Shown here: one piece after another, positions 52,391 to 64,000 of the stretch
Layout of the letters: each line of letters starts with the position of its first letter
Numbering within the stretch: the stretch's first letter is position 1
From: Streptomyces orinoci
Lineage (GTDB): Bacteria > Actinomycetota > Actinomycetes > Streptomycetales > Streptomycetaceae
Length of the DNA stretch: 64,000 bases
NCBI RefSeq assembly: GCF_003121295.1
Contig: NZ_PHNC01000009.1
Coordinates: forward strand, 1 to 64,000
Reading direction: 5' to 3'
Notes under the pieces: generated by a model
Database searches by the model: none
The model's input: only the letters and a program-made list of their open reading frames with translations
What the model was told of the DNA's origin: nothing
Made by a program: the position numbers and the translations under genes

Positions 52391-55300
52391 GACGCACCGG
52401 CGGCACCGGATGCCCTCGACGGCGAACCGATCGCCATCGTCGGCATGGCATGCCGTTTCCCCGGCGGTGTGCACAGCCCCGAGCAGCTGTGGGACCTGCT
52501 GCTCACGGGCGGCGACGCCATCTCAGGCTTCCCCACCAACCGTGGCTGGGCCCTGGACGAGCTCTATCACCCGGACCCCGACCACCCCGGTACCTCGTAC
52601 AGCCGGGAAGGCGGATTCCTGCACCAGGCGGACGAGTTCGACGCGGCCTTCTTCGGCATCCCGCCCCGCGAGGCCCGGGCCATGGATCCGCAGCAGCGGC
52701 TGCTGCTGGAGACCTCCTGGGAAGCCTTTGAAGCGGCCGGTATCGACCCCGGCCGGCTCAAGGGCAGCAGAACCGGGGTGTTCGTCGGAGCCATGACCCA
52801 GGACTACGGCCCACGCATGCACCAGGCGCCGGACGGAGTCGAGGGCTTCCTGCTCACCGGCAACACCGCCAGCGTCGCCTCCGGTCGCATCGCCTACACC
52901 TACGGTCTCGAAGGCCCCGCCGTCACCGTGGACACCGCCTGCTCCTCCTCGCTGGTGGCGCTGCACCTGGCCGGCCAGGCACTGCGCCAGGGCGAGTGCA
53001 CGCTGGCCCTGGCCGGCGGTGTGACCATCATGCCCAACCCCGGCATGTTCGCCGAGTTCAGCCGGCAGCGCGGGCTTGCCCCGGACGGCCGCTGCAAGCC
53101 GTTCGCCGAGGCCGCGGACGGCACCAGCTGGGCCGAGGGCGTCGGGCTGCTGATCGTGGAACGGCTCTCCGACGCCCGGCGCAACGGGCACCAGGTGCTG
53201 GCGGTCGTGCGGGGCAGCGCGATCAACCAGGACGGCGCCAGCAACGGACTCTCCGCACCGAACGGACCCGCCCAGGTGCGGGTCATCCGCCAAGCCCTGG
53301 CCAACGCCCGGCTGACCGCTTCGGACATCGAGGCGGTGGAGGCGCATGGCACCGGGACCCGGCTCGGCGACCCCATCGAGGCCGAGGCACTGCTGGCCAC
53401 CTATGGACGCGACCGCGCCGCCGACCGGCCGCTGCTGCTGGGCTCGCTGAAGTCCAACATCGGCCACACCCAGGCCGCCGCCGGCGTGGCCGGCGTCATC
53501 AAGATGGTCCTGGCGATGCGCCATGGCTTGCTGCCCGGGACCCTTCATGTGGACCGGCCCACCACCCATGTTGACTGGTCGGCGGGGCAGATCGAGCTCC
53601 TGACCGAGGCCGTCGCCTGGCCGGACAGCGGCCCGGTCCGCCGCGCCGCGGTCTCCGCCTTCGGCATCAGCGGCACCAACGCCCACGTGATCATCGAGTC
53701 CGAGCCCGAGCCCGTAGCGGTGCCCATGGACACGGACCCGGCATCCGCGGGCACACCTACGGCCCTCGACGGCCCGCTGCCCTGGCTGTTGTCCGCGCGC
53801 TCCGAGGCCGCGCTGCGCGACCAGGCGGCCCGGCTGCACGCCCACCTGGAGGCACACCCCGCTCTCCGTACCGCCGATGTGGGGCACACGCTGGCCACCC
53901 GGGCGGCGCTGCCGCACCGTGCCGTGCTGGCGGCCGGTGACCGGCAGCAGGCCCTGAGGGCGCTGACCGCACTGGCCGAAGGACGGGACACCGCCGGGGT
54001 GGTCCGCGGCACCGTCACCCCCGGCACGGACCGCGAGGCCGTGTTCGTCTTCCCCGGCCAAGGCTCGCAGTGGCCCGGCATGGCCGCCGAACTGCTGGAC
54101 TCCTCACCGGTGTTCGCGGACCGGATACGGGAGTGCGCCGACGCGCTGGCGCCCTATGTGGACTGGTCGCTGACCGAGGTGCTGCGCGGCGCCCCCGGAG
54201 CGCCCAGGCTGGACCGCGACGACGTGGTACAGCCCGCGCTGTTCGCGGTCATGGTGGCCCTGGCCGAGGTCTGGCGCTCCCATGGAGTGCGGCCCTCGGC
54301 GGTGGTGGGACACTCCCAGGGCGAGATCGCCGCGGCCTGTGTGGCCGGCGCCCTCTCCCTGCCCGATGCCGCCAGGATCGCGGCGCTGCGCAGCCAGGCG
54401 CTGCTGGGGCTCGCCGGAACCGGCGGCATGGTCTCACTCCCGCTGCCCGCCGCACAGGCCCGTGAACTGATCGCCCCCTGGTCCGGCCGGCTGACCATAG
54501 CGGCCGTCAACGGGGCGTCCTCCAGCGTGGTCGCCGGTGACGCGGCCGCGCTCGACGAACTCCTCGCCGCCTGCGCCGAGCAGGGGCAACGGGCCCGCCG
54601 GGTGCCGATCGACTACCCGTCCCACACCACCGGCGTCGAAGCGATCCGCGAGCGGATGCTGGCGGACCTGGCGCCGGTCGCCCCACGCAGTTGTCCGGTG
54701 CCCTTCTACTCAACGGTGACCGGCGAACGGATCGACACCGCCGAACTGGACGCGGAGTACTGGTACCGCAACCTGCGCCGGCCGGTGGAGTTCGAGCGCA
54801 CCACCCGCAGCCTGCTCGCCGACGGGCACCGGGTCTTCATCGAGACCAGCCCGCATCCGGTGCTCACGGTCGGGCTCCAGGAGACCCTGGACGCCGCCGG
54901 GGCCGACGACGCACTGGTCCTCGGCACCCTGCGCCGCGATGACGGCGGCGCCACCCGACTGCTGACCTCGCTGGCCGAAGCCCATGCCGCCGGAGTACCG
55001 GTGCACTGGGCGGAGGCATTCGGCGGATCCGCCGCCCGCCTCGTCCCGCTGCCCGGCTACCCCTTCCAGCGCGAGCGCTACTGGCTGCTGCCCGGTGCGG
55101 CGGAGCGGGACATCACCGCGGCCGGTCTGCTGGCCGCCGACCACCCGCTGGTGATGGCCGCCGCCGAACTCCCCGACTCCGACGGGCTGCTCTTCACCGG
55201 CAGGCTCTCCCTGGAGACCCACCCCTGGCTCGCCGACCACCTGGTGCTCGGACAGATCCTGGTACCGGGCACGGCCTTCGTGGAGATGGCGCTGCGCGCC

Positions 55301-58300
55301 GCCGCCGAAGCGGGCTGCGACCGCATCGCGGAGCTGACCATCGAGGCCCCCCTGGTGGTCCCCGAGCACGGCAGGGTGCGCCTCCGGCTCGCGGTGGGCG
55401 CACCCGACGAGACCGGCCACCGCCCGGTCAGCGTGCACTCCAGCCGCGAGGAGGCGGACGCCGACGCGCAGTGGACCCGGCATGCCACCGGCCTGCTGAC
55501 CACCGCGCCCGGCGCCCTCCCCGAACCGCCCGCCCAGTGGCCGCCGCGGGACGCTGTCCCGGTCGCGCTGGATGGCTTCTACACCGCGCTCGCCGACCTC
55601 GGGTACGCCTATGGGCCCGAATTCCGCGGGCTGCGCACCGCATGGCGCCGGGACACCGGCTCCGGCACCACCCGGCGCACCGAGGTGTTCGCCGAGGTCG
55701 CCCTGGACGGGGCGCAGCGGGACGAGGCGGACCGCTTTGGCATCCACCCGGCGCTGCTGGACGCTGCCTTGCACGCCGGACTGCTGGACGGTTTCCGGGA
55801 GGAGAGCACGACCCCGCGGCTGCCCTTCGCCTGGACCGGCGTCACCCTGCACACCACCGGTGCCGACAGCCTGCGGATACGGATAGCGTCCGGCGACGGC
55901 ACCGAAGGCGCCGGGCTGACGGTCTCCGCCACCGACGGTATGGGCCGACCGGTGGTCGCCGTCGATTCGCTGGTGATGCGCCCGGTGTCCGCGGAGCAAC
56001 TGCGTTCCGCCGCGACCCGCTCGCTTTATCAGGTGGAGTGGGCGCCGCTGTCCACCACGGGCCTGCGGCAGCCCCCGGCCTCCTGGGCCGTCCTCGGCCC
56101 CGTGGCGGAGGGGCTGAGCGCCGCGCTGTCCGAGGCCGGGGCGACCGTGGTGAGCCATTCCGGCATCGCCGCCCTGCGGCAGGCCCTTGACGCCGGCGCA
56201 CCGGCCCCGGACGTCCTTGTGACCTTCCGCACCGGCGGCGAAGGGCACTTGGACGGCGACGGACCCGCCGCCGCGGCACGCGCCGCCACCTCCGAGCTGC
56301 TGGCGCTGGTCCAGGACCTGCTGTCCGACGAGCGACTGGCGCACACCGGAGTGGTGGTCGTCACCCGTGGCGCGGTCGGCATCCGCGTAGCGGAGCCCGT
56401 CACCGACCTGGTGCACGCACCGCTGTGGGGTCTGATCCGCTCCGCCCAGACCGAGCACCCCGGCCGCTTTGTCCTCCTCGACCTCGACCAGGACAGCCAC
56501 CTGGCGGCCGTGCTCCCGGCGGCGGTGGCATCCGGTGAGCCGCAACTGGCCGTGCGCGGCGGCAACATGACCGCCCCTCGGCTGACCGCCGTCCCGGCGG
56601 AGGCCGAGACCGAGCCCACGCCGCTGTTCGACCCGGCCGGCACGGTGCTGGTGACCGGAGCCACCGGCACCCTGGGCGGACTGATCGCCCGCCACTTGGT
56701 CACCGAGCACGGTGCCGGGCACCTGGTTCTCACCGGCCGCCGGGGCCTCGACGCCCCCGGCATGGCCGAGCTCCGCGAGGAACTGCACGCCCTGGGCGCC
56801 GAGGTCACCGTGGCCGCCTGCGATGTGGCGGACCGGGACGCACTGGCCGCACTGCTCGCCCGGATACCGGCCGCACACCCGCTGACCGCGGTGGTGCACG
56901 CCGCGGGTCTGACCGACGACGGAGTCCTCGAGGCGCTCACCCCCGAGCGCATCGACCAGGTGATGCGTCCCAAGACGGACGGCGCCTGGAACCTCCACCA
57001 GCTCACCCAGGACGCCAACCTCGCCGCCTTTGTGCTGTTCTCCTCGGTCAACGGCGTCATCGGTGGCCCCGGCCAGGCCAACTACGCCGCCGCGAACACC
57101 TTCCTCGACGCCCTCGCCCACACGCGCCATGCCCAGGGCCTCCCGGCCACGGCGGCGGCCTGGGGCCTGTGGGAACAGGCATCCGGCCTGACCGGCGACC
57201 TGGCCGACACCGATCTGACCCGGATGGCCCGCTCGGGCATCCTGCCCATGCCCACCGACCAGGGACTGGCGCTCTTCGACGCCGCCATTCGCCGGGACCG
57301 GGCCCTGCTGGTGCCTGCCCTGCTGGACATCCCCGGGCTGCGTGCCCAGGCCGCCACCCGGCCCGTGCCGGACCTGCTGCGGCGCCTTGTCCGGCCGGCC
57401 GCCGCATCCCGCACCGTGCTGCCCGGTGCAGCCGACGGTGCGGCGTCACTGGCCGGACGGCTGGCCACCCTGCCCGAGGCCGAACAGCACAGCGCTCTGC
57501 TCACCCTGGTACGCCGGCAGGTGGCGGCCGTTCTCGGCCATGACTCGGCCGAGGCCATTGGAGCCGATCACACCTTCAAGGACCTCGGTTATGACTCGCT
57601 GACCGCGATCGAACTGCGCAACCAGCTGGGCACCGCGGTCGGCCTGCGCCTGCCGCCCACCCTGGTTTTCGACCACCCCACGCCACTCGCCGTCGCCCGT
57701 CATCTGCACGGCGAACTCCTCCTCGGCGAGGCGCCGTCCGCCACGCCGGAGCCGCAGCCGGTCGCGGACCCGGACGAGCCGATCGCCATCGTCGGCATGG
57801 CCTGCCGCTACCCGGGGGGCGTCAACTCCCCGGAGGAGCTGTGGCAGTTGGTCACCGCCGGACTGGAGGGCATCGGCGAGTTCCCCGCCGACCGCGGCTG
57901 GGATCTGGACAACCTGTACCACCCGGACCCCGAGCACGCCGGCACCTCCTACACCCGTACCGGTGGATTCCTGTATGACGCCGGGCATTTCGACGCCGGG
58001 CTCTTTGGTATCTCGCCGCGTGAGGCGCTGGCGATGGACCCGCAGCAGCGGCTGCTGCTGGAGACCTCCTGGGAGGTCTTCGAGCGGGCGGGCATTGACC
58101 CGGCCTCCGTCAAGGGCAGCCGGACCGGCGTTTTCGCCGGGCTGATGTACCACGACTACGCGGCCCACTCCGCGGGACTCTCCGACGACGCCGAGGGCTA
58201 CACCATCACCGGCACCGCCGGCAGCGTGGTGTCCGGCCGGGTGGCCTACACCTTCGGCCTCGAAGGCCCTGCCGTGACGGTGGACACCGCCTGCTCCTCC

Positions 58301-61300
58301 TCGCTGGTGGCCCTGCACCTCGCCGCTCAGGCGCTGCGGCAGGGTGAATGCGAGCTGGCGCTGGCCGGCGGTGTCACCGTGATGGCCACGCCCACCACCT
58401 TTGTGGAGTTCTCCCGGCAGCGCGGACTGTCGCCCGACGGGCGCTGCAAGTCCTTCGCCGCGGACGCGGACGGCACCGGCTGGTCCGAGGGTGTCGGCAT
58501 GCTGCTGGTGGAGCGGTTGTCGGACGCCCAGCGGAACGGCCATCAAGTGCTGGCGGTACTCCGTGGCTCGGCGGTCAACCAGGACGGTGCGTCCAATGGT
58601 CTGACCGCGCCCAACGGACCCTCCCAACAGCGGGTGATCCGGCAGGCGTTGGCCGCGTCGGGGCTGTCCACGGCGGATGTCGATGTGGTGGAGGCGCACG
58701 GTACCGGTACGCGGCTGGGTGACCCGATCGAGGCGCAGGCGCTGCTGGCCACCTACGGCCAGGGGCGGGACACCGCCCGGCCGTTGTGGCTGGGTTCCAT
58801 CAAGTCCAACATCGGGCACACCCAAGCTGCCGCCGGTGTGGCCGGTGTGATCAAGATGGTGATGGCGATGCGGCACGGCATGCTGCCGCGGACCCTCCAT
58901 GCCGATGACCCCACTCCCCAGGTGGACTGGTCCATGGGCGCGGTGGAGTTGCTGACCGAGGCGCGGCCGTGGCCGGAGCTCGACCGTCCGCGCCGGGCGG
59001 CCGTGTCTTCCTTCGGTATCGGCGGCACCAACGCCCATGCCGTCATTGAGCAGGCACCGCCGAGCGCCCAGCCCGACGTCGCCGAGGCCACCGGGTCCTC
59101 CCCGGTGGTGCCCTGGCTGCTGTCGGCAAACACCGCACCGGGGCTGCGGGACCAGGCGAGGCGACTGCTCACCCACGTTGATGCTGCGGGCGCTGCGGAA
59201 CCGGTCGATGTCGGCCGTACGCTGGCCACCGCTCGCACGGCGCTGGACCATCGCGCGGCCGTGGTCGCCGCCGACCGGGACGAATTCCTGGCGGCACTGG
59301 CGGCGTTGGCCGCGGGCCGTCAGGCGCCGGGACTGCTCCAGGGCGTAGCAGCTGAACAGGGCAAGCTGGCCTTCCTGTTCACGGGGCAGGGTGCGCAGCG
59401 GGTGGGGATGGGCCGGGAGTTGTATGAAACGCTCCCGGTGTTCGCCGAGGCCTTTGATGCGGTATGCGCCGAGTTCGACCGCGAGTTGGACCGTCCGCTG
59501 CGTGAGGTGGTGTTCGGCGGGGTCGGGTTGATCGACCGGACGGTTTACGCTCAGGCGGCGTTGTTCGCGGTTGAGGTGGCGTTGTTCCGTCTGGTGGAGT
59601 CGTGGGGGATTGCGCCGGATTATCTGGCGGGCCACTCGATCGGTGAGCTGGCCGCTGCTCATGTGGCGGGTGTGTGGTCGTTGGGGGATGCGTGTGTGCT
59701 GGTGGCGGCGCGTGGCCGGCTGATGCAGGCGCTGCCTGAGGGTGGTGCGATGGTGGCTGTCCAGGCCACCGAGGCCGAGGTCCTGGAGGTGCTGGCCGGC
59801 TACCGGGGCCGGGTGTCGATCGCCGCCGTCAACGGTCCGTCGTCCGTGGTGATTTCGGGTGACGAGGACGCGGTTGTCGAGTTGGCGGCCGGGTTTGTGG
59901 AGCAGGGTCGTAAGACCAAGCGCCTGACGGTGTCGCATGCGTTCCATTCGCCGCGCATGGAGCCGATGCTGGCCGACTTCCGGAAGGTCGCCGAGAGCCT
60001 GTCGTACCAGGCGCCGCGTATCCCGGTGGTATCGAATCTGACGGGTGAGCTCGCCACCGCCGAGGAGCTGTGTACTCCGGAGTACTGGGTGCGGCATGTC
60101 CGGGAGGCCGTCCGGTTCGCCGACGGCATAGGCGCGTTGGCCGGCCAGGGCGTGACCACGTTCATCGAACTGGGCCCGGACGGCGTGCTCTCCGCCCTGG
60201 GCCAGGACAGCGCCGACGCGCTGTTCGTACCGGTCCTGCGCACCGACCGCCCCGAGGCATTCACCCTGACCGCGGCGGTGGCCGAGGCTTATGCGCGCGG
60301 CGCGGCCGTGGACTGGCAGCGGTTCTTCGCCGGTCGGGGTGGCAGGCTCGTGGACTTGCCGACCTACGCTTTCCAGCGTGAGCGGTACTGGCCGGACGCG
60401 GCGCCGCTCGGCGGGCGCGCGGACCAGGTGGACGCGGCGGACGCGGCGTTCTGGGACGCGGTGGAGCGTGCCGATGTGTCGGCGGTGGCCGGTGCGCTGG
60501 AGGCTGGGGCGGCCGAACAGGCCTCGCTGACCGCGGTGTTGCCGGTGCTGTCCTCGTGGCGCAAGCGGCACCGTTCCCGCTATCTGGCGGATTCCTGGCG
60601 CTATCGGATCACTTGGCGAACGGTGGCGGACGTCCCGGGGCCGGTGCTGACGGGCACCTGGCTGGTGGTGCTTCCGGAGGGCCTGGAGGATCACGCGTGG
60701 GTGAGCGGGTGCGTTCCCGCGCTGACCGCACATGGCGCCCGGGTGCTGCCGGTTGTGGTCGGTGCGGCGGCGAGTGAGCGAGCGATGCTCGCCGAGCGCA
60801 TCGCCGAGCTGATCGCTGGGACGGACGGCCCGGTCAGCGGTGTGGTGTCGCTGCTGGCGCTTGCCGAGGAACCGTACGCACCGGTGCCGGGCGTGTCATC
60901 CGGCCTGGCGGGGACGCTCGCGCTGGTGCAGGTGCTGGGCGATGCCGGTGTGGGGGCGCCGCTGTGGTGCCTGACGACCGGCGCGGTGTCCACGGGCCGT
61001 TCGGACCGCCCGGCCCATCCGGTGCAGGCTCAGCTCTGGGGCCTGGGCCGGGTGGCGGCGCTGGAACATCCCAACCGCTGGGGCGGCTTGGTGGACCTGC
61101 CCGAAACTCCGGACGAACGGTCCATGGCCCGGCTGGTGGCCACGCTGGCGGAACCTGCGGATGAGGACCAGCTGGCGGTGCGCGCCTCCGGCGTCTTTGT
61201 ACGGCGACTGACTCGCGCCCCCCGTGTGGCGGCCGGGGCGGCACCGTGGCGGCCGCGCGGCACCGTGCTGGTGACCGGCGGCACGGGCGCCCTGGGTGCC

Positions 61301-64000
61301 GAGGTCGCGCGGTGGCTGGCCCGTCAGGGTGCCGGTCATCTGCTGCTGACCAGCCGTCGGGGTCCGGCGGCCGAGGGCGCCGCCCAACTGCGGGAAGAAC
61401 TTGCGGAGTTCGGCGTCGAGGTGACGGTCGCGGCCTGTGACGCGGCCGACCGGGAGGCACTGGCCGGACTGCTGGCCTCGATACCCGCCGAACAGCCGCT
61501 GACCGCGGTGATCCATGCGGCCGGTGTGCTGGACGACGGTGTGCTGGCCGGGCAGTCGGCGGAGCGGTTCGCCGAGGTGCTGCGGTCCAAGGTGGACGCG
61601 GCACGGAACCTGCATCAACTGACCGCGGGCCAGGAGCTGTCGGCGTTTGTACTGTTCTCGTCGATCGCGGGCACGGTGGGCAATGCCGGGCAGGCCAACT
61701 ACGCGGCGGCGAACGCTTATCTGGACGCGCTGGCCGAGCAGCGCAGGGCCGACGGTCTGCCCGCGACCTCCATCGCCTGGGGTCCTTGGGCCGGCGCCGG
61801 GATGGCCGCCGCCGAGAACCTCACCGGTGATGGCCTGCGACGCATCGGTCTGTCGGCGATGGACCGGGAACCGGCCCTCGACGCACTGCGCCAGGCTGTG
61901 GAGAGCGGTGCGGCGCTGACCGCCGTCGCCGATATCGACTGGAGCCGGTTCGCCGGTGTGTTCACCGCGGCACGCCCGAGCGCACTGCTGGCCGACCTCC
62001 CGGAGGCACGACGGCACACCACCGACATGGACAGGGCAGACGCGGACGCGTCCCAGCAGTGGCGGTCGCGCATCGTGGCGCTGCCTGAGGAGGAACGGGA
62101 ACCGGCCCTGCTGGAGCTGGTCCGCGAACAGGTCGCCCTCGTCCTGGGACATGCCGCCTCGGCGGCGGTCCCGGCCGACAAGGCGTTCAAGGAGACCGGA
62201 TTCGACTCGCTGACCGCCGTCCAACTGCGCAACCGGCTCACCGCCGGTACCGGACTGGCGCTCCCTGCCACCCTGGTGTTCGACTACCCGACCCCGGCCG
62301 CCCTGGCGCGGTTCCTGCTGGCGGAGCTGGCCGGATCGGCGGCGGTGGCCGAGCTCGCGCCGCAGGTCGCCGCCACCGAAGCGGAACCGATCGCCATCGT
62401 GGGCATGGCCTGCCGCTTCCCCGGCCGGGTGGCGTCCCCGGAGGAGCTGTGGCGGCTGATCGCCGACGGGAGTGACGCGATCTCCGGCTTTCCCACGGAC
62501 CGTGGCTGGGACCTGGAGCGGCTGTACCACCCCGACCCCGACCACCAGGGCACCTCCTACGTTCGCGACGGCGGCTTTGTGCACGATGTGGCCCGGTTCG
62601 ACGCCGAGTTCTTCGGCATCAGCCCGCGTGAGGCGCTGGCGATGGACCCGCAGCAGCGGCTGCTGCTGGAGACCTCCTGGGAGGTCCTGGAGCGGGCGGG
62701 CATCGACCCGAGCTCGCTCAAGGGCAGCCGGACCGGCGTCTTCGCCGGTATCAGCAACCAGGATTACGGGGTTCTGACCGGCGCCTCGTCGGACGCCGCC
62801 GAGGGCTATATCGGCACCGGGAACGCGGGCAGTGTGCTCTCCGGCCGCGTTGCCTACACCTTCGGATTCGAAGGGCCCGCTGTCACCATCGACACCGCCT
62901 GCTCCTCCTCGCTGGTGGCGCTGCATCTGGCGGCCCAGGCACTGCGCCAGGGCGAGTGCTCCATGGCGCTGGCCGGCGGAGTGACCGTACTGTCGACCCC
63001 CGGGCTGTTCATCGAGTTCTCCCGGCAGCGCGGGCTGTCGCCGGACGGACGGTGCAAGGCGTTCGCCGCGGACGCGGACGGCACCGGCTGGGGCGAAGGC
63101 ATCGGCATGCTGCTGGTGGAGCGGCTCTCCGACGCCGAACGCCATGGCCACCCGGTGCTCGCGGTGCTGCGTGGCAGCGCCATCAACCAGGACGGCGCCT
63201 CCAACGGCCTGACCGCGCCCAACGGCCCCTCTCAGCAGCGGGTCATCCGGCAGGCCCTGGCCAACGCCCGGCTCACCTCCTCCGACATCGACGCGGTGGA
63301 GGCACATGGCACCGGCACCAGCCTCGGTGACCCGATCGAGGCCCAGGCACTGCTGGCCACCTACGGCCAGGACCGCGACCCCGGGCAGCCGCTGTGGCTG
63401 GGGTCGGTGAAGTCGAACATCGGCCACACCCAGGCCGCCGCGGGCGTGGCCGGTGTGATCAAGATGGTGATGGCCATGCACCACGGCGAACTGCCGCGGA
63501 CCCTGCATGTGGACGAGCCCTCACCGCATATCGACTGGTCCACCGGTGCCATGGCACTGCTCACCGAGACCGTGGCATGGCCGCGGACCCAGCGGCCGCG
63601 CCGGGCCGGAGTCTCGTCCTTCGGCATCAGCGGCACCAACGCCCATGTGATCATCGAGGAGGCCGCGGGCAACCGACTGCCCGCCTCCGCCGACCCCCAC
63701 CTGGCTTCGGCCCCCCAACTCCGGCCCACCGCCTGGCTGTTGTCCGCCGCGAGCAAGGCGGCGCTGCGCGATCAGGCGGCCCGTCTGCTGGAGCGGATGA
63801 GCACCGAGCCCGCTCCGTCCGTCAGGGATGTGGCGCACGCCCTGGTATCCAGCCGGACCGCCCTGGAACACCGGGCAGCGGTGGTGGCCCAGGACCGGGA
63901 CGACTTCCTGCTCGGCCTGAAGACCCTCGCCGCCGGCGACAGCGCCCCCGGCCTGGTCCAGGGCACCGCCGGCCCCGGCGGCAAGGTCGTCTTCGTCTTC
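50726..64000 (+). CDS. modular type I polyketide synthase, loading to module 3 (partial)
   Basis: An open frame of more than 4,420 residues from ATG 50726, running off the window. The frame has been followed through all active-site motifs without a stop. Order: loading AT-ACP; module 1 KS-AT-DH-KR-ACP; module 2 KS-AT-KR-ACP; module 3 KS and the first residues of its AT. No KSQ domain precedes the loading AT. The only start in the frame before the AT is 50726; its ribosome-binding site is poor. It builds a reduced polyketide chain; product class cannot be named. Regulators, tailoring enzymes and later PKS genes lie beyond the window. Confidence 0.92.
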   Translation, partial: MGESRSQGRLEGDSPALPWVISAPTEDALRARARLLREHLGPRPEWAVADVGHALLGVSGGAEGRHRAVIVSRDCEEQRLGLSALADGTAAPNLVLGTAREGTRPVFVFPGQGPQWPGMARELQHSSTVFRRTLQECAEALKPHADWSLEDVLTSDQDSSVWARPEVTQPALAAVMISLAALWRSSGVEPGAVVGHSMGEFAAAQVVGALSLPDAMHAVAAFSRAQASLVGHGEMLSVLLPADRLLPRLEPWGDRLAIAGVNSPSWTVVSGDTEAIETLRAQLVTEDIRAQLISVGYAAHSPQIEKVRDRLIRDLAPVTAGPSDIPFYSGLTGGRYDTTRLDAEYWYRMVRSPVLFQGTIRAALAQRPTAFVEVSPHPVLTLGVQQTLDDAGADAAVAGTLRRHHGGRGQFLTSMAELHVQGVSVDWSTAFAGTDPHPIELPAYDDPRQEPDETPTATTSRFAGLPDTELPRALTRLVRTELAAVLGEQATEFADSGRAFRDAGIDSAAALVLRNRLAAALGVRLPAAVIFDHPTPESLVQRLHSEIRGAMAEEPDAPAAPDALDGEPIAIVGMACRFPGGVHSPEQLWDLLLTGGDAISGFPTNRGWALDELYHPDPDHPGTSYSREGGFLHQADEFDAAFFGIPPREARAMDPQQRLLLETSWEAFEAAGIDPGRLKGSRTGVFVGAMTQDYGPRMHQAPDGVEGFLLTGNTASVASGRIAYTYGLEGPAVTVDTACSSSLVALHLAGQALRQGECTLALAGGVTIMPNPGMFAEFSRQRGLAPDGRCKPFAEAADGTSWAEGVGLLIVERLSDARRNGHQVLAVVRGSAINQDGASNGLSAPNGPAQVRVIRQALANARLTASDIEAVEAHGTGTRLGDPIEAEALLATYGRDRAADRPLLLGSLKSNIGHTQAAAGVAGVIKMVLAMRHGLLPGTLHVDRPTTHVDWSAGQIELLTEAVAWPDSGPVRRAAVSAFGISGTNAHVIIESEPEPVAVPMDTDPASAGTPTALDGPLPWLLSARSEAALRDQAARLHAHLEAHPALRTADVGHTLATRAALPHRAVLAAGDRQQALRALTALAEGRDTAGVVRGTVTPGTDREAVFVFPGQGSQWPGMAAELLDSSPVFADRIRECADALAPYVDWSLTEVLRGAPGAPRLDRDDVVQPALFAVMVALAEVWRSHGVRPSAVVGHSQGEIAAACVAGALSLPDAARIAALRSQALLGLAGTGGMVSLPLPAAQARELIAPWSGRLTIAAVNGASSSVVAGDAAALDELLAACAEQGQRARRVPIDYPSHTTGVEAIRERMLADLAPVAPRSCPVPFYSTVTGERIDTAELDAEYWYRNLRRPVEFERTTRSLLADGHRVFIETSPHPVLTVGLQETLDAAGADDALVLGTLRRDDGGATRLLTSLAEAHAAGVPVHWAEAFGGSAARLVPLPGYPFQRERYWLLPGAAERDITAAGLLAADHPLVMAAAELPDSDGLLFTGRLSLETHPWLADHLVLGQILVPGTAFVEMALRAAAEAGCDRIAELTIEAPLVVPEHGRVRLRLAVGAPDETGHRPVSVHSSREEADADAQWTRHATGLLTTAPGALPEPPAQWPPRDAVPVALDGFYTALADLGYAYGPEFRGLRTAWRRDTGSGTTRRTEVFAEVALDGAQRDEADRFGIHPALLDAALHAGLLDGFREESTTPRLPFAWTGVTLHTTGADSLRIRIASGDGTEGAGLTVSATDGMGRPVVAVDSLVMRPVSAEQLRSAATRSLYQVEWAPLSTTGLRQPPASWAVLGPVAEGLSAALSEAGATVVSHSGIAALRQALDAGAPAPDVLVTFRTGGEGHLDGDGPAAAARAATSELLALVQDLLSDERLAHTGVVVVTRGAVGIRVAEPVTDLVHAPLWGLIRSAQTEHPGRFVLLDLDQDSHLAAVLPAAVASGEPQLAVRGGNMTAPRLTAVPAEAETEPTPLFDPAGTVLVTGATGTLGGLIARHLVTEHGAGHLVLTGRRGLDAPGMAELREELHALGAEVTVAACDVADRDALAALLARIPAAHPLTAVVHAAGLTDDGVLEALTPERIDQVMRPKTDGAWNLHQLTQDANLAAFVLFSSVNGVIGGPGQANYAAANTFLDALAHTRHAQGLPATAAAWGLWEQASGLTGDLADTDLTRMARSGILPMPTDQGLALFDAAIRRDRALLVPALLDIPGLRAQAATRPVPDLLRRLVRPAAASRTVLPGAADGAASLAGRLATLPEAEQHSALLTLVRRQVAAVLGHDSAEAIGADHTFKDLGYDSLTAIELRNQLGTAVGLRLPPTLVFDHPTPLAVARHLHGELLLGEAPSATPEPQPVADPDEPIAIVGMACRYPGGVNSPEELWQLVTAGLEGIGEFPADRGWDLDNLYHPDPEHAGTSYTRTGGFLYDAGHFDAGLFGISPREALAMDPQQRLLLETSWEVFERAGIDPASVKGSRTGVFAGLMYHDYAAHSAGLSDDAEGYTITGTAGSVVSGRVAYTFGLEGPAVTVDTACSSSLVALHLAAQALRQGECELALAGGVTVMATPTTFVEFSRQRGLSPDGRCKSFAADADGTGWSEGVGMLLVERLSDAQRNGHQVLAVLRGSAVNQDGASNGLTAPNGPSQQRVIRQALAASGLSTADVDVVEAHGTGTRLGDPIEAQALLATYGQGRDTARPLWLGSIKSNIGHTQAAAGVAGVIKMVMAMRHGMLPRTLHADDPTPQVDWSMGAVELLTEARPWPELDRPRRAAVSSFGIGGTNAHAVIEQAPPSAQPDVAEATGSSPVVPWLLSANTAPGLRDQARRLLTHVDAAGAAEPVDVGRTLATARTALDHRAAVVAADRDEFLAALAALAAGRQAPGLLQGVAAEQGKLAFLFTGQGAQRVGMGRELYETLPVFAEAFDAVCAEFDRELDRPLREVVFGGVGLIDRTVYAQAALFAVEVALFRLVESWGIAPDYLAGHSIGELAAAHVAGVWSLGDACVLVAARGRLMQALPEGGAMVAVQATEAEVLEVLAGYRGRVSIAAVNGPSSVVISGDEDAVVELAAGFVEQGRKTKRLTVSHAFHSPRMEPMLADFRKVAESLSYQAPRIPVVSNLTGELATAEELCTPEYWVRHVREAVRFADGIGALAGQGVTTFIELGPDGVLSALGQDSADALFVPVLRTDRPEAFTLTAAVAEAYARGAAVDWQRFFAGRGGRLVDLPTYAFQRERYWPDAAPLGGRADQVDAADAAFWDAVERADVSAVAGALEAGAAEQASLTAVLPVLSSWRKRHRSRYLADSWRYRITWRTVADVPGPVLTGTWLVVLPEGLEDHAWVSGCVPALTAHGARVLPVVVGAAASERAMLAERIAELIAGTDGPVSGVVSLLALAEEPYAPVPGVSSGLAGTLALVQVLGDAGVGAPLWCLTTGAVSTGRSDRPAHPVQAQLWGLGRVAALEHPNRWGGLVDLPETPDERSMARLVATLAEPADEDQLAVRASGVFVRRLTRAPRVAAGAAPWRPRGTVLVTGGTGALGAEVARWLARQGAGHLLLTSRRGPAAEGAAQLREELAEFGVEVTVAACDAADREALAGLLASIPAEQPLTAVIHAAGVLDDGVLAGQSAERFAEVLRSKVDAARNLHQLTAGQELSAFVLFSSIAGTVGNAGQANYAAANAYLDALAEQRRADGLPATSIAWGPWAGAGMAAAENLTGDGLRRIGLSAMDREPALDALRQAVESGAALTAVADIDWSRFAGVFTAARPSALLADLPEARRHTTDMDRADADASQQWRSRIVALPEEEREPALLELVREQVALVLGHAASAAVPADKAFKETGFDSLTAVQLRNRLTAGTGLALPATLVFDYPTPAALARFLLAELAGSAAVAELAPQVAATEAEPIAIVGMACRFPGRVASPEELWRLIADGSDAISGFPTDRGWDLERLYHPDPDHQGTSYVRDGGFVHDVARFDAEFFGISPREALAMDPQQRLLLETSWEVLERAGIDPSSLKGSRTGVFAGISNQDYGVLTGASSDAAEGYIGTGNAGSVLSGRVAYTFGFEGPAVTIDTACSSSLVALHLAAQALRQGECSMALAGGVTVLSTPGLFIEFSRQRGLSPDGRCKAFAADADGTGWGEGIGMLLVERLSDAERHGHPVLAVLRGSAINQDGASNGLTAPNGPSQQRVIRQALANARLTSSDIDAVEAHGTGTSLGDPIEAQALLATYGQDRDPGQPLWLGSVKSNIGHTQAAAGVAGVIKMVMAMHHGELPRTLHVDEPSPHIDWSTGAMALLTETVAWPRTQRPRRAGVSSFGISGTNAHVIIEEAAGNRLPASADPHLASAPQLRPTAWLLSAASKAALRDQAARLLERMSTEPAPSVRDVAHALVSSRTALEHRAAVVAQDRDDFLLGLKTLAAGDSAPGLVQGTAGPGGKVVFVF
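52421..57720 (+). other. PKS module 1 (KS-AT-DH-KR-ACP)
   Basis: KS about 52421-53690, Cys at 52940-52942 in DTACSSSL, with EAHGTGT and [12 protein letters not shown] about 54040-54950, GHSQGE at 54308-54325, specificity motif YPSH at 54614-54625. DH about 55135-55990, His in [10 protein letters not shown] at 55238 and Asp in [11 protein letters not shown] at 55760. KR about 56627-57190 with TGATGTLGG, and Tyr of GQANYAAAN at 57083; TDDG in place of LDDG suggests B-type. ACP Ser at 57596. No ER. It would add an extender, probably methylmalonyl, and yield an alpha,beta-unsaturated unit. Confidence 0.85.
57775..62330 (+). other. PKS module 2 (KS-AT-KR-ACP)
   Basis: KS about 57775-59040, Cys at 58292. 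AT about 59365-60260, GHSIGE at 59630-59647 and HAFH at 59936-59947, the malonyl-CoA pair of motifs. KR about 61250-61810 with [14 protein letters not shown] (B-type) and [12 protein letters not shown] Ser at 62207 (GFDSLTAV). No DH or ER, so a beta-hydroxyl is left. The AT has a different codon pattern from its surroundings. Confidence 0.88.
62383..64000 (+). other. PKS module 3 (KS, start of AT; cut by window end)
   Basis: KS about 62383-63655 with Cys at 62900-62902 (IDTACSSSL), EAHGTGT and [10 protein letters not shown]. The KS-AT linker follows, and the sequence ends at VVFVF, the first strand of the AT. Specificity and reductive domains lie beyond the window. Confidence 0.9.

Noticed and set aside
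57446-60733. A minus-strand open frame of about 1,095 codons inside the PKS
   Set aside because: It is rich in His, Gln, Arg and Gly and lies opposite a complete PKS frame; high-GC coding strands produce such open antisense frames.
1-64000. CRISPR arrays, tRNA or rRNA genes
   Set aside because: No regularly spaced direct repeats, no tRNA-like cloverleaf and no rRNA stretches were noticed by eye; a tRNA scan was not possible.

Overview
The window is high-GC DNA (GTG starts, strong third-position G/C, Tat-dependent enzymes, many GntR/MarR/LysR/AraC-type regulators, paired DUF6542/LCP genes, a modular type I polyketide synthase). It fits a Streptomyces or a close relative. It looks like a transition from core-like sequence on the left to an accessory region on the right, as on a linear actinomycete chromosome arm.

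Left part (1-28.5 kb), mostly intact genes. It opens with the 3' end of an esterase overlapping an MprF/LysX-like aminoacyl-lipid synthase. Next come a 2OG-oxygenase-like protein with an apparently lost metal ligand, an SDR protein, a GlxA-type regulator divergent from a cupin, a MarR/MFS pair with a clear operator-promoter, a SpoIIE-type phosphatase, an AraC regulator, an S4-domain RNA-binding protein and tatA. Two copies of a DUF6542-LCP (LytR-CpsA-Psr) gene pair follow in opposite orientations, about 6 kb apart; both carry a TTGC-rich motif upstream and end in the same C-terminal tail. Between them lie secreted proteins, a phosphotriesterase-like hydrolase with two perfect operators, a TerD-like protein and a lytic-transglycosylase-like lipoprotein. 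The left part ends with an atypical cold-shock protein, a Ub-Mut7C protein, a GNAT, a map/Xre pair, rplY (L25/CTC), a PatB/MalY aminotransferase and gnd.

Middle part (28.5-42.4 kb). A 1.3-kb stretch of gene debris (IS110-family and GH65 remnants) leads into a catabolic block. It holds an orphan extracellular solute-binding protein, a LysR regulator and a tight translationally coupled run: CaiB-type CoA-transferase, enoyl-CoA hydratase, acetoacetate-decarboxylase-like protein, 3-hydroxyacyl-CoA dehydrogenase (lambda-crystallin type) and glutaryl-CoA-dehydrogenase-like acyl-CoA dehydrogenase. Together these suggest uptake, CoA activation and beta-oxidation of an external carboxylic acid. A dead carboxylate-amine ligase gene separates this from an XdhC gene divergent from a Tat-exported two-subunit molybdenum hydroxylase of the isoquinoline 1-oxidoreductase type.

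Right part (42.4-64 kb). An IS5-type remnant, an NTF2-like protein, a CGNR regulator divergent from an MBL-fold hydrolase with a palindromic operator, fragments of an MFS gene and a serine resolvase, a Tat-exported serine hydrolase, an OmpR/EnvZ-type two-component pair and a shattered tyrosine recombinase precede the polyketide synthase. The PKS runs from 50726 past the window end: loading AT-ACP; module 1 KS-AT-DH-KR-ACP; module 2 KS-AT-KR-ACP; module 3 KS and the first residues of an AT. Its starter AT lacks the carboxylate-binding Arg, so a monocarboxylic starter is likely; module 2 is a malonyl module and module 1 probably a methylmalonyl-type module. I saw no tRNA, rRNA or CRISPR array.
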